This document shows positions 28,372-35,705 of a stretch of DNA of 64,000 nucleotides, in pieces; the first letter of the stretch is position 1; each line of letters begins with the position of its first letter. Made by a program: the position numbers and the translations under genes. The stretch comes from Asaia lannensis NBRC 102526 (GTDB lineage Bacteria; Pseudomonadota; Alphaproteobacteria; Acetobacterales; Acetobacteraceae): assembly GCF_024054035.1 (NCBI RefSeq), contig NZ_JAMXQU010000004.1, positions 62,001 through 126,000 on the forward strand. The letters run 5' to 3'. The notes under the pieces were generated by a model. That model saw only the letters and a list, made by a program, of their open reading frames with translations, made no database searches and was not told where the DNA came from.

Positions 28372-28450
28372 TGGGCTGCAACTCCTTTCGCCCGGACTGG
28401 AGAGGAACCATCTATACGGAGTAACTCCTGATTGGTTCCCGGTACCGGGT
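28372..28450 (-). promoter_or_regulatory. Structured rpoH leader, candidate translational switch or RNA thermometer
   Basis: Read on the minus strand, the leader has GGAGT-T-ACTCC (28428-28418) nested in an outer GGAACCA/TGGTTCC stem (28439-28404). A second AGGAGTT, the Shine-Dalgarno itself, lies at 28386-28380. The single ACTCC can pair with either GGAGT copy, so the two structures exclude each other. A 12-base palindrome at 28438-28449 lies further up. Known enterobacterial rpoH messages are thermosensors; that this one is so is inferred. Confidence 0.4.
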
Positions 28451-28672
28451 GACGCATGGGTGAGGAAGGACTTACGTCACCGCATGACACCCTCCCATTG
28501 AGCGATCTCATACGGCACGTCCGTTCCGGCGGCGCGTCAGCTCGTCGGATTGGCTAGGAGTGGATCATACAGGTTTTTGCGAGTCAAGAAAACGTACCAC
28601 ATTACTCCCAATTAACCTGGGCGACATTTTTCCCTGCCCGATCCGTGCGCGGGCCCGTAGTCCGACCCGCTG
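28372..28672. other. rpoH upstream region (301 bases)
   Basis: Contains the structured leader and a wider GGTGACG/CGTCACC dyad (28448-28454 and 28475-28481). A TTGACT and a TATGAT on the minus strand near 28562-28587 are only 12 bases apart, too close for a standard sigma-70 promoter. No gene seen. Confidence 0.45.
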
Positions 28673-29677
28673 TCAGGCGCGCCGACCGGCACTGCCGCCT
28701 GCACGCAAGACCTTGAGAAGAGTCTGGAAATCCTCAGGTGGCTCAGAGGTGAAAAGCAGGGTCTCACCGCTACGTGGATGCGTGAAACCGAGTCTGGCGG
28801 CATGAAGCGCCTGACGTGGAAAATCCAGTGCAGCCCGTTTTGCCGCCTCTCCAAGACCGCGTGCCGCGGCCGGGATGCGGCGCAGATAGACAGGATCGCC
28901 CAGAAGCGGGTGGCCGGCCTGTGAGAGGTGGACCCGTATCTGGTGCGTGCGCCCGGTAGCCAGTTTGCATTCGATCAGGCTGACCGAGGCGTCGAAGGCC
29001 TCAAGGCAACGGACATGGGTCAGTGCATGTTTGCCGCCCTGTGCGACCACGGTCATGCGCTTGCGATCGCGTTTGTCACGCCCGATGGCACCGTCATAGC
29101 TGATCTGTGCAGGGAGTAACCCCCAGGCAAGTGCCTGATAGGCACGGTCGATGTTACGTGCGGCGAAGGCATCGGAAAGCGCATTATGGGCGAGAGGCGT
29201 CTTTGCCACCACCATGAGCCCGGAAGTATCCTTGTCCAGACGATGAACGATACCGGGGCGTTTTTCGCCGCCTATGCCTTCGAGATCCTCGCCGCAATGG
29301 CCGAGCAGGGCATTGACCAGCGTACCTGTTTCGTTGCCGGGCGCCGGATGCACCACAAGGCCTGCCGGCTTGTCGAGAACGATCAGGTCCCTGTCCTCGA
29401 AGAGGATCGGCAGCGCATGGTCTTCTGCCTGTGGGCGGGCAGGCGTTGCGGGCGGAACGATCAGGGTGAAGTGGCGTCCCGCTCTGGTGGTTTCGGAAGG
29501 CTCGCGTATGATGGCACCGTCGCAGAAAACCTGTCCGGCCTCGATCAGGGATTTGACACGCGAGCGGGACAGACTGCCGATGGATTCAGCCAGAAACCGG
29601 TCCAGGCGCTGGCCTGCCTGCTCAGGCGTGACGAGAAACTCGAATCGGTCGGCTTGGGGCGAATGATCATCCATCAT
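28673..29677 (-). CDS. rluD: 23S rRNA pseudouridine synthase (RluD-like)
   Basis: A 334-residue pseudouridine synthase that probably modifies the large-subunit rRNA helix 69 loop. An N-terminal S4 RNA-binding domain (R-L-D-R-F-L-A-E, about 25-85) precedes the catalytic domain with H-R-L-D-K-D-T-S-G carrying the catalytic Asp, then G-R-T-H-Q-I-R-V-H. Starts at 29677 and 29674 are adjacent ATGs after GGGA; the TTG at 29692 is less likely. RluC is the main alternative within the family. It is divergent from a small membrane protein gene 33 bases away. Confidence 0.92.
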   Translation of the reverse strand: MMDDHSPQADRFEFLVTPEQAGQRLDRFLAESIGSLSRSRVKSLIEAGQVFCDGAIIREPSETTRAGRHFTLIVPPATPARPQAEDHALPILFEDRDLIVLDKPAGLVVHPAPGNETGTLVNALLGHCGEDLEGIGGEKRPGIVHRLDKDTSGLMVVAKTPLAHNALSDAFAARNIDRAYQALAWGLLPAQISYDGAIGRDKRDRKRMTVVAQGGKHALTHVRCLEAFDASVSLIECKLATGRTHQIRVHLSQAGHPLLGDPVYLRRIPAAARGLGEAAKRAALDFPRQALHAARLGFTHPRSGETLLFTSEPPEDFQTLLKVLRAGGSAGRRA

Positions 29678-29710
29678 ACGTCCCTTTACCAATTAGGATT
29701 GTTTCCCGCC

Positions 29711-30070
29711 ATGACCACGCCTCCGCCTCCCGTTTCACGCGCCCTGATGGCTGCCGTCATCGGTATGGGCGTCCTTATCGTTCTGGGGACGGCCGGACTG
29801 ATCGGGGTCGTTATCCATCGCGCCATGGCGCCTGCAACGGCTCATATGACCGCTGCCGGATCGTCCGTTCCTGCCTTGCCCATCGCTTCCGGGGGGGACG
29901 CACACGGGGCGCCGGTCTCCGTCTACCGGGGCGGGGGGCATGTGCTGTCGCAGGCCGTGCGTCCCGATGGCAGTATCTCGCTGGTGCTGGATACCCCTGC
30001 GGGGCAGCAGGTCGTGATCTGGAGCCCTGAGACCAATCGCATCGTGGGGCGTTTCAGCCTGGCGGAGTAG
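29711..30070 (+). CDS. Small single-pass membrane protein of unknown function
   Basis: A 119-residue protein with a short proline-rich cytoplasmic start (T-T-P-P-P-P-V-S), one transmembrane helix (about residues 11-36) and a periplasmic part whose last 50 residues look like paired beta strands (S-I-S-L-V-L-D-T-P, then V-I-W-S-P-E-T-N-R-I-V-G). Similar small membrane proteins lie beside rluD in other alphaproteobacteria, possibly the DUF6476 group; I am not certain. Function unknown. The long frame upstream from 29186 is antisense to rluD and is not part of the gene. Confidence 0.7.
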   Translation: MTTPPPPVSRALMAAVIGMGVLIVLGTAGLIGVVIHRAMAPATAHMTAAGSSVPALPIASGGDAHGAPVSVYRGGGHVLSQAVRPDGSISLVLDTPAGQQVVIWSPETNRIVGRFSLAE

Positions 30071-30081
30071 GCGTTCTCGGG

Positions 30082-32229
30082 TCAGTCGAGCGTGGAGAGG
30101 GCGTCGGCTACATCCGGGTCGAGGCCGAGATCGCGATAGATGACCGACATGGGTACGATCTCGTCCCACTGACTGAAAGCCTTTTTATCCATACCGAGAT
30201 GATGGGGCATCAGCACGATCGGTGGCGGATCATCCATGAACCTGATGCGCAGCGCGTTCCATCGTGGCGCGATATGCCTGTGATAAACGGTCGAGAGCGC
30301 GCACTGGTCGATACACCAGTTTGTCGGGTTCGATGAATGATACGTTCCGACGATGTAATCGTGTAGTTCCTGAGCGATGACAGGCACAAGGGCGGTTTCG
30401 CCAAAATAGGAAACCCCCGCACCGAAGCCCCAGGGCTCTCCGGCAATCTGCCTGCCATCCCTGTCATAGGCGTAGAGCCTGAAGCCGTAATCGAAATCCC
30501 TCGTGAGTGCATCCGCGAGCGCAACGAAATCTGCCGGAAACAGGGCGTCTGCATCGAGGGTCATCACGGGCCCGCTCATCAGTCGCGTGACTTCGGGTAG
30601 TAGCAGATAGCGCAGGCAGGAAAAGCTGGCTGGATCGCAGTGACGGAGCGAGCCCTGGGCGAAGGCGAGCGCAACCGGGCTGCGGTGGCGCTGCAACGCA
30701 TCGGATACAGCAGCAAGAAACCCGACATGCCTGTCCGTTCCTCCGGCGAGACCCACAACAAGCTGGATCGAACCGGGCTGGAGCCAGTCTGGTCGCTCGG
30801 CCTGAATGCAGGCCTGTATCAGCGAGGCGATAAGGCGTGGAAGAAAGGCGAAGTAACGCTGGTCGCAGCCTACCGCCAGAACAAGTTTCTTTTCAGCTTT
30901 CTCTCCGGCGCGGTTCTGCGGCATCCCGTACCAACGCCATGAATCGATGTTGAGCGGACGAGGGCCGGGATCGAAAGGCTCAGAGCTACGCCATGTGTAG
31001 AGCCCGGCATTGAAATGCGCGACATAGCGTTTGTTCGCACGGGAAAGGCTACGCGCCATACTGTAGTGAGCATCGGCCTTGTCGCGTTCGCCTTCGAGCC
31101 ACGCCTTGTGACCTTCCAGCAGGGCGAGGCTATGCGATTGCCCGTTCAGGCGTCTTTCCTCGTCAAGAAAGACCTGTCTTTTGTCCGCAGGGCAATGTCC
31201 CCATTTTTCCTCAAGCCGCGCGGTGTAGAGAGAATGCGACTGGAAATCGAGCTGAGGGGGCAGGCGTTCCGGAACGAGGAGATCGTCGAAGCCGGGATCC
31301 AGCGGTCGCCCAAGCATTTTCTCGAGGTGCGGCCACAGGGAGGCATGACAGAACGGACGACCGAGGCACTCACGGAACTCGGATGGAGAGAAGGCATCGC
31401 TGCAGGAAGAAGCACCTTCGATGATATCCGCGATGTCATTCAGTGCCTTTGTGCAGCCGATCTCGTCACCCAGCATACGCGCGTGAAGTGCAGACAGAGC
31501 GAGCGCTTCGATCTCGTACGAAGTGCCTTGCAGTGCAGCGATGCAAAGCGCTGCTTCGTCGTCGAGACCGATCAGGAGACAGAGCCGGGCGAGGAAGAAC
31601 AGGTGCCGTATCTCGGTCACATCGGTCATGGTCAGCAGAAGCTGCCGTGAAAGATCGAGCGGATCGGCCCAGGGTGAACGCCCGCAACCCTGATCCGACC
31701 CCACTCTTCCGAGTATGGGCAGGATGCTCGCGATTGCCCTGTCGAATGCAGGGCTGGGCCAGCGGACTGCCTGAGCATGGTTGTCGAGATGCATGATCTC
31801 TCCGTCGCAGGACAGGCAAAGCAGGTGTAGCGGAATACGTGCCTCACCCAGCACGAAGACGAACGCCTCCAGTCTGGGGCGCAGGATCTCACCGCTTTCC
31901 AGCAACCAGTTATGCGCACAGGCTGCGGTCAGGGAGGGGAGGATTCCGGCATCGATGATGAGGAAGTGCTCCCACGCTGCGCAATGCCCGACTGCCAGAA
32001 AAGTTTTTCCCTCGCGGCAGCTGATATGCAGTGGGCCGGCCCTGAGCGCCATGACAGGCATGTCGTTTTCAAAACCGGCAGGCACCAGTTCAAATGGCAG
32101 ATCGTGTCCCGATGCGATTTCCACAGGCTGCGCGCGACCGGCGACGACATCCTCGATCGATGCCGGAAGGAGCATTCCTCCCTGACGACAGACGATTGCG
32201 CCATGCCAGCTGAGCAGAATGTCGGTCAT
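30082..32229 (-). CDS. Large protein with a GT-A glycosyltransferase-like C-terminal domain
   Basis: A 715-residue protein I do not recognise as a whole. The first 330 residues have no clear motif; the middle (about 340-430) is helical and TPR-like. From about residue 450 it resembles a nucleotide-sugar transferase: hydrophobic strand K-K-L-V-L-A-V-G-C, then V-M-T-L-D559-A-D561-A-L-F, a DxD metal site with usual strand context, then W-C-I-D-Q and a late H-H-L-G. No signal peptide, so probably cytoplasmic. Given the heptosyltransferase, the adhesin and the secretion cluster nearby it may act on a surface protein or glycan. Inference only. Confidence 0.6.
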   Translation of the reverse strand: MTDILLSWHGAIVCRQGGMLLPASIEDVVAGRAQPVEIASGHDLPFELVPAGFENDMPVMALRAGPLHISCREGKTFLAVGHCAAWEHFLIIDAGILPSLTAACAHNWLLESGEILRPRLEAFVFVLGEARIPLHLLCLSCDGEIMHLDNHAQAVRWPSPAFDRAIASILPILGRVGSDQGCGRSPWADPLDLSRQLLLTMTDVTEIRHLFFLARLCLLIGLDDEAALCIAALQGTSYEIEALALSALHARMLGDEIGCTKALNDIADIIEGASSCSDAFSPSEFRECLGRPFCHASLWPHLEKMLGRPLDPGFDDLLVPERLPPQLDFQSHSLYTARLEEKWGHCPADKRQVFLDEERRLNGQSHSLALLEGHKAWLEGERDKADAHYSMARSLSRANKRYVAHFNAGLYTWRSSEPFDPGPRPLNIDSWRWYGMPQNRAGEKAEKKLVLAVGCDQRYFAFLPRLIASLIQACIQAERPDWLQPGSIQLVVGLAGGTDRHVGFLAAVSDALQRHRSPVALAFAQGSLRHCDPASFSCLRYLLLPEVTRLMSGPVMTLDADALFPADFVALADALTRDFDYGFRLYAYDRDGRQIAGEPWGFGAGVSYFGETALVPVIAQELHDYIVGTYHSSNPTNWCIDQCALSTVYHRHIAPRWNALRIRFMDDPPPIVLMPHHLGMDKKAFSQWDEIVPMSVIYRDLGLDPDVADALSTLD

Positions 32230-32307
32230 CGGTTATTTACCTTGCCTGAAACCCGTTGGATCGCATCAGATACCGTATGCGGTGCAGAGTGCATGACGGA
32301 TGGCCGG

Positions 32308-32604
32308 TCATCCCGCCAGAACAGCATCCATCAATCCCGGGAACCGCGCGTCCAGATCCTTTTTGCGCAGGGAGTTGAAATGCTGCACGCCCTGAATGCG
32401 GGTGTGCAGCAATCCGCTTTCTCGCAGAACCTGAAAATGATGCGACATGCTCGAACGCGGCCGGTCGCCGAGGAGCGCTGCGCAACTTGCTTCGGGAACC
32501 GAACCCAGGTGTTGGACGATTTCCAATCGAATGGGATCGGCGAGGCCGCGCAGAACACCCAGGAGGGTCATGCTCTCGGCAGAAGGGTGAACGTAGTCAG
32601 GCAT
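32308..32604 (-). CDS. ArsR-family transcriptional repressor
   Basis: A 98-residue winged-helix regulator. L-A-D-P-I-R-L-E-I-V-Q-H-L starts the DNA-binding domain and R-S-S-M-S-H-H-F-Q-V-L-R-E-S-G-L is the recognition helix. The metal-binding E-L-C-V-C-D box is absent, so it probably senses something other than arsenite, perhaps an electrophile or redox signal. The ATG at 32604 is chosen; the frame upstream opens only with a GTG at 32667 that overlaps a GGAG. It is divergent from the old yellow enzyme gene, with clear dyads between. Confidence 0.87.
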   Translation of the reverse strand: MPDYVHPSAESMTLLGVLRGLADPIRLEIVQHLGSVPEASCAALLGDRPRSSMSHHFQVLRESGLLHTRIQGVQHFNSLRKKDLDARFPGLMDAVLAG

Positions 32605-32640
32605 GAGCGCGGTCCGGTTCCAGAAAAGCGTGGGGGAGGG

Positions 32641-32657
32641 GTTGTCGTTCGGACAAC
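32641..32657. promoter_or_regulatory. Second dyad in the arsR/OYE gap
   Basis: GTTGTC and GACAAC arms, 6 bases each with a 5-base spacer. It lies on the regulator side of the gap and may be a second operator or a leader hairpin of the arsR-type gene. Confidence 0.3.
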
Positions 32658-32678
32658 GCGTACCCACTCCTAATATTG

Positions 32679-32694
32679 TTCGATTAAAATCGAA
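32679..32694. promoter_or_regulatory. Candidate ArsR operator
   Basis: TTCGATT-AA-AATCGAA: perfect 7-base arms with a 2-base centre, 35 bases before the reductase ATG. Position and A/T-rich symmetry fit an ArsR-family operator over the reductase promoter. Confidence 0.55.
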
Positions 32695-32728
32695 TTAAAC
32701 CCCCACGGGTTCATGAGGACATAGCATT

Positions 32729-33808
32729 ATGACAACTCTGTTCGATCCGATCCAGCTTGGTGCGATCCATGCCAAGAACCGTATCCTGATGTCGCCGCTC
32801 ACGCGCGGCCGCGGGACACGCGAGCATGTGCCCACGCCGATCATGGCCGAGTATTATGCCCAGCGCGCCAGCGCCGGTCTTATCATCTCGGAGGCGACAG
32901 GCATCAGCCGTGAAGGGCTGGGCTGGCCCTACGCACCAGGCATCTGGTCGCAGGAGCAGGTCGAGGCCTGGAAGCCGATCACCAAGGCGGTACATGACAA
33001 GGGTGGCAAGATCGTTGTCCAGCTCTGGCACATGGGTCGGATGGTCCATTCCAGCGTTACAGGTCAGCAGCCCGTTTCCAGCTCCGCAACGACTGCGCCG
33101 GGGCAGATCCACACCTATGAGGGCAAGCAGGATCCCGAACAGGCACGCGCCCTGACGAAGGCAGATATCACGCGCATTCTGGGTGAGTACGAAGTGGCGG
33201 CACGCAATGCCATCGCGGCCGGTTTCGACGGTGTGCAGATCCATGCGGCCAATGGCTATCTGATCGACGAGTTTCTGCGTGACGGCACCAACCACCGCAC
33301 GGACGAATATGGCGGCTCGCCGGAAAACCGTATCCGTTTCCTGCGTGAAGTGACCGAGCGCGTCATTGCCACCATCGGCGCGGATCGTACGTCAGTCCGT
33401 CTTTCTCCGAACGGCGATACGCAGGGCTGCATCGATAGCGCACCCGAGACGGTATTCGTCCCGGCGGCAAAAATTCTGAACGATCTCGGTATTGGCTTCC
33501 TCGAGCTGCGCGAACCCGGTCAGGATGGCACGTTCGGCAAGACCGACCAGCCCAAGCTCCACGGCCCCATTCGCAAGGTATTCAGCCATCCCCTGGTCCT
33601 GAATCAGGATTATACGCGCGAAGAGGCAATCGAAACCGTTGCCAATGGCATAGCGGATGCCATCGCTTTCGGTCGCAAATTCATTGCCAACCCTGATCTT
33701 CCCCGTCGTCTGGAGGAAAATCTTCCTCTCCAGCAGGATGATATGAAGACATGGTACAGTCGTGGCGCTGAAGGATATACGGATTATCCATTTTATAACG
33801 AATCATGA
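32729..33808 (+). CDS. Old yellow enzyme family alkene reductase (NemA-like)
   Basis: A 359-residue FMN-dependent (beta/alpha)8-barrel ene-reductase that reduces activated alkenes such as enones and possibly nitroesters or N-ethylmaleimide using NAD(P)H. S-P-L-T-R is the flavin segment, I-H-A-A-N-G-Y-L-I-D-E-F-L holds the His/Asn pair that binds the substrate oxygen, and F-G-R-K-F-I-A-N-P-D is the C-terminal FMN-phosphate site. It is probably repressed by the divergent ArsR-type regulator and induced by electrophiles. Confidence 0.92.
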   Translation: MTTLFDPIQLGAIHAKNRILMSPLTRGRGTREHVPTPIMAEYYAQRASAGLIISEATGISREGLGWPYAPGIWSQEQVEAWKPITKAVHDKGGKIVVQLWHMGRMVHSSVTGQQPVSSSATTAPGQIHTYEGKQDPEQARALTKADITRILGEYEVAARNAIAAGFDGVQIHAANGYLIDEFLRDGTNHRTDEYGGSPENRIRFLREVTERVIATIGADRTSVRLSPNGDTQGCIDSAPETVFVPAAKILNDLGIGFLELREPGQDGTFGKTDQPKLHGPIRKVFSHPLVLNQDYTREEAIETVANGIADAIAFGRKFIANPDLPRRLEENLPLQQDDMKTWYSRGAEGYTDYPFYNES

Positions 33809-33895
33809 CATTCGCTTGATTGCCTCGGCGAAACGTTGACGGCGAGAAGGCTTTAGGTTCCAGAGAGATACAATTCGTTTCTTTCTGGAACTTTC

Positions 33896-34768
33896 ATGAA
33901 CAAGCTCCCTGTATCCGTTGCCTCTCTTCTCTCCGTCCTGTCGGTAGGATCCGCTCTGGCCGACCCCGTGCCCGTTGTTGCGGTCAATCGCGAAATCGGC
34001 CTTTCGATGGCGGGGATTTTCGACAACATGGTCGGTGGTTATGGGTCGCGGTCGCACAGTACTGGCGGTCAGTGGAGCCGTCCGTACAGCTATACTTCGC
34101 AGTCCCGGTCACGGCGTATCGGATGGGTGCCCGGCTTTCAGCTCGATGCATCTAGCATGGTCGATGTCGGGCACATGCATAACCTTTATGCATCTGCACT
34201 GTTCCGTCTTGGTTCAGGAACGCGCAACGATAAGTACGCCCATACCTATACATCGACCTACGGTCAGGACTCCTGGCAAGTGGGAGGCGGGGACGATGCG
34301 CGCTCAACCTATACGCGCGGAGAAATCGGTAAAGGATTTCTGTTCCTGAACGACAAGGCGCTCGTGACGCCCTTTGTACAGGGCGGCTATGACAGCTACG
34401 GCTATTCGACCTTCGGTGGACAGAATGCGTTCTTCGTTGGACTGGGCCTGAATGCGGATTACGCGTTGACCGATCGCCTCGTGCTGCGCGGCCGTTTCGG
34501 CTGGGCCGAAATCCTCGATACCACGACCTACCGTGTCAGCAGTTCGACCACCCGCCCGCGATGGGAAGGCAGTCTAGGTGTGGATTATCGCATGACCCAC
34601 CACTGGCATCTGACTGCCGGGGGAGATTATGCCTATACGTCTTACGGCCATGATGCCTACCACGAACGCTATCAGACGATCAGCGAAGGACAGATTTTCG
34701 ATAGCGGGTCATCGAGCGGCATACAGAATGGCCTGACCCTGCATGCAGGACTTGCCTACGCCTATTGA
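33896..34768 (+). CDS. Outer-membrane beta-barrel protein
   Basis: A 290-residue protein with a Sec signal peptide (cleavage after A-L-A near residue 22) and, after that, alternating polar/aromatic strands rich in Gly and Tyr (G-L-G-L-N-A-D-Y-A-L, L-R-G-R-F-G-W-A-E-I, L-H-A-G-L-A-Y-A-Y). The last residue is an aromatic Tyr, a beta-barrel assembly signal. It resembles small autotransporter-like or porin-like barrels with no passenger; function unknown. The gene follows the reductase by 87 bases on the same strand. Confidence 0.75.
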   Translation: MNKLPVSVASLLSVLSVGSALADPVPVVAVNREIGLSMAGIFDNMVGGYGSRSHSTGGQWSRPYSYTSQSRSRRIGWVPGFQLDASSMVDVGHMHNLYASALFRLGSGTRNDKYAHTYTSTYGQDSWQVGGGDDARSTYTRGEIGKGFLFLNDKALVTPFVQGGYDSYGYSTFGGQNAFFVGLGLNADYALTDRLVLRGRFGWAEILDTTTYRVSSSTTRPRWEGSLGVDYRMTHHWHLTAGGDYAYTSYGHDAYHERYQTISEGQIFDSGSSSGIQNGLTLHAGLAYAY

Positions 34769-34788
34769 GGCCTTGCGGAGCCGCAGGC
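34768..34788. terminator. Hairpin between convergent barrel gene and ydcF
   Basis: GGCCT-t-GCG pairs with CGC-AGGCC, starting at the barrel gene stop. A short stem without a T-run. Confidence 0.45.
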
Positions 34789-34810
34789 CATTTCACGGCT
34801 CCTGCGCGGC

Positions 34811-35563
34811 TCAGCGCCCTGTCTGAGCCGCGAAAGCCTGCGCGAGAACTGCGTGATCTTCCAGAATGTTACGCGGAATATCTATATGGCCGATGAAGCC
34901 TTTCCCTTTTGGACCGTAGCCGTCGACCGTGTCGTGGAGGCGTGGAACTTCGCCCAGGATCAAAGAGAGATAACGCTCAACTGTCCACGCCTCTGCGGTA
35001 AGAGCCGTACCAAGCTGAGGCGTGAAGGGCGGAGATGAGAAAAACCGTGTAGAGTGGCCTGCCCAGACGTGATGAAATGTCGCATCGGTTCTGCGCTGTA
35101 ACAGAGGGTCCTGCACAAGGACGACATGATGGGGTGTCAGACCCATCTCTTCGAGCATGGCTTGGCTGAACGCGGCGTTTTCGCCCGTATTGGTCGAGCG
35201 TGTTTCGAGTATGATCTGGTCTGAGGGCAGAAGAGAATCCACTGCAATCAGTTTCGCCAGGAGTTCCGCTTCTCCAAGCCCGGCAAGTGTGGATTCCGGA
35301 CAGCCGAGACGGGCGGCGATAGCGGTCATCAGCGGCGGTGTGGAATGGCCCGTTCCGCCCGTGATCAGCAAAAGACAGTCATGCTGGCGCGCCAGACTGG
35401 TCGCGTGATCCACGCAGGCCAGTACGCCATTGCCCGCAAGGCAGACGAGGTCGATCCGGCCGGGCGCATCGTCGACGCTGGTCAAGGCCAGATAGGCAGC
35501 GATGCGATCTGCCGCCCCCCTGATTTCTGGTCGTTGAAGAGCGGAAAAATCAGGCTGTGTCAT
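34811..35563 (-). CDS. ydcF: YdcF-like DUF218 protein
   Basis: A 250-residue protein of the DUF218/YdcF family, a Rossmann-like fold that binds nucleotides such as SAM in the E. coli homologue. Recognisable stretches are L-V-C-L-A-G-N-G-V-L, I-T-G-G-T-G-H-S-T, E-T-R-S-T-N-T-G-E-N-A, V-V-L-V-Q-D-P-L-L-Q-R-R-T, and W-T-V-E-R-Y-L-S-L with P-R-L-H-D-T-V-D-G-Y-G-P-K-G near the end. The ATG at 35563 aligns with the family N-terminus; the frame runs upstream into metH. Function in the cell unknown. It is 143 bases downstream of metH on the same strand. Confidence 0.85.
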   Translation of the reverse strand: MTQPDFSALQRPEIRGAADRIAAYLALTSVDDAPGRIDLVCLAGNGVLACVDHATSLARQHDCLLLITGGTGHSTPPLMTAIAARLGCPESTLAGLGEAELLAKLIAVDSLLPSDQIILETRSTNTGENAAFSQAMLEEMGLTPHHVVLVQDPLLQRRTDATFHHVWAGHSTRFFSSPPFTPQLGTALTAEAWTVERYLSLILGEVPRLHDTVDGYGPKGKGFIGHIDIPRNILEDHAVLAQAFAAQTGR

Positions 35564-35675
35564 CTCGGTCCCGCAGGTATCGGCCCCCAGGAGCCGATAC
35601 AGGGAGAAGCCGGCTGGGGGTATGCCTCCCGCAATGGTGGGAAGCATGGGTTGAACGCGTTTCATTCTAAGACCC

Positions 35676-35696
35676 GATGCCGCAATGCGCGGCATC
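35676..35696 (-). terminator. Hairpin after metH
   Basis: GATGCCGC / GCGGCATC, an 8-bp perfect stem with a 5-base loop, 10 bases after the metH stop. The T-run on the minus strand is weak, so ydcF may still receive read-through. Confidence 0.55.
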
Positions 35697-35705
35697 ACAC
35701 TCAGG

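Noticed and set aside
28562-28587. TTGACT and TATGAT on the minus strand as an rpoH promoter
   Set aside because: The spacer is only 12 bases; a sigma-70 promoter needs about 16-18.
35580-35655. Plus-strand resemblance to parts of a cobalamin riboswitch (AGGGA-like and CCCGCAA-like segments, long-range CCCCCAG/CTGGGGG pair) near the B12-dependent metH
   Set aside because: It faces the wrong way for both neighbouring minus-strand genes, lies downstream of metH, and the rest of the consensus is not recognisable.
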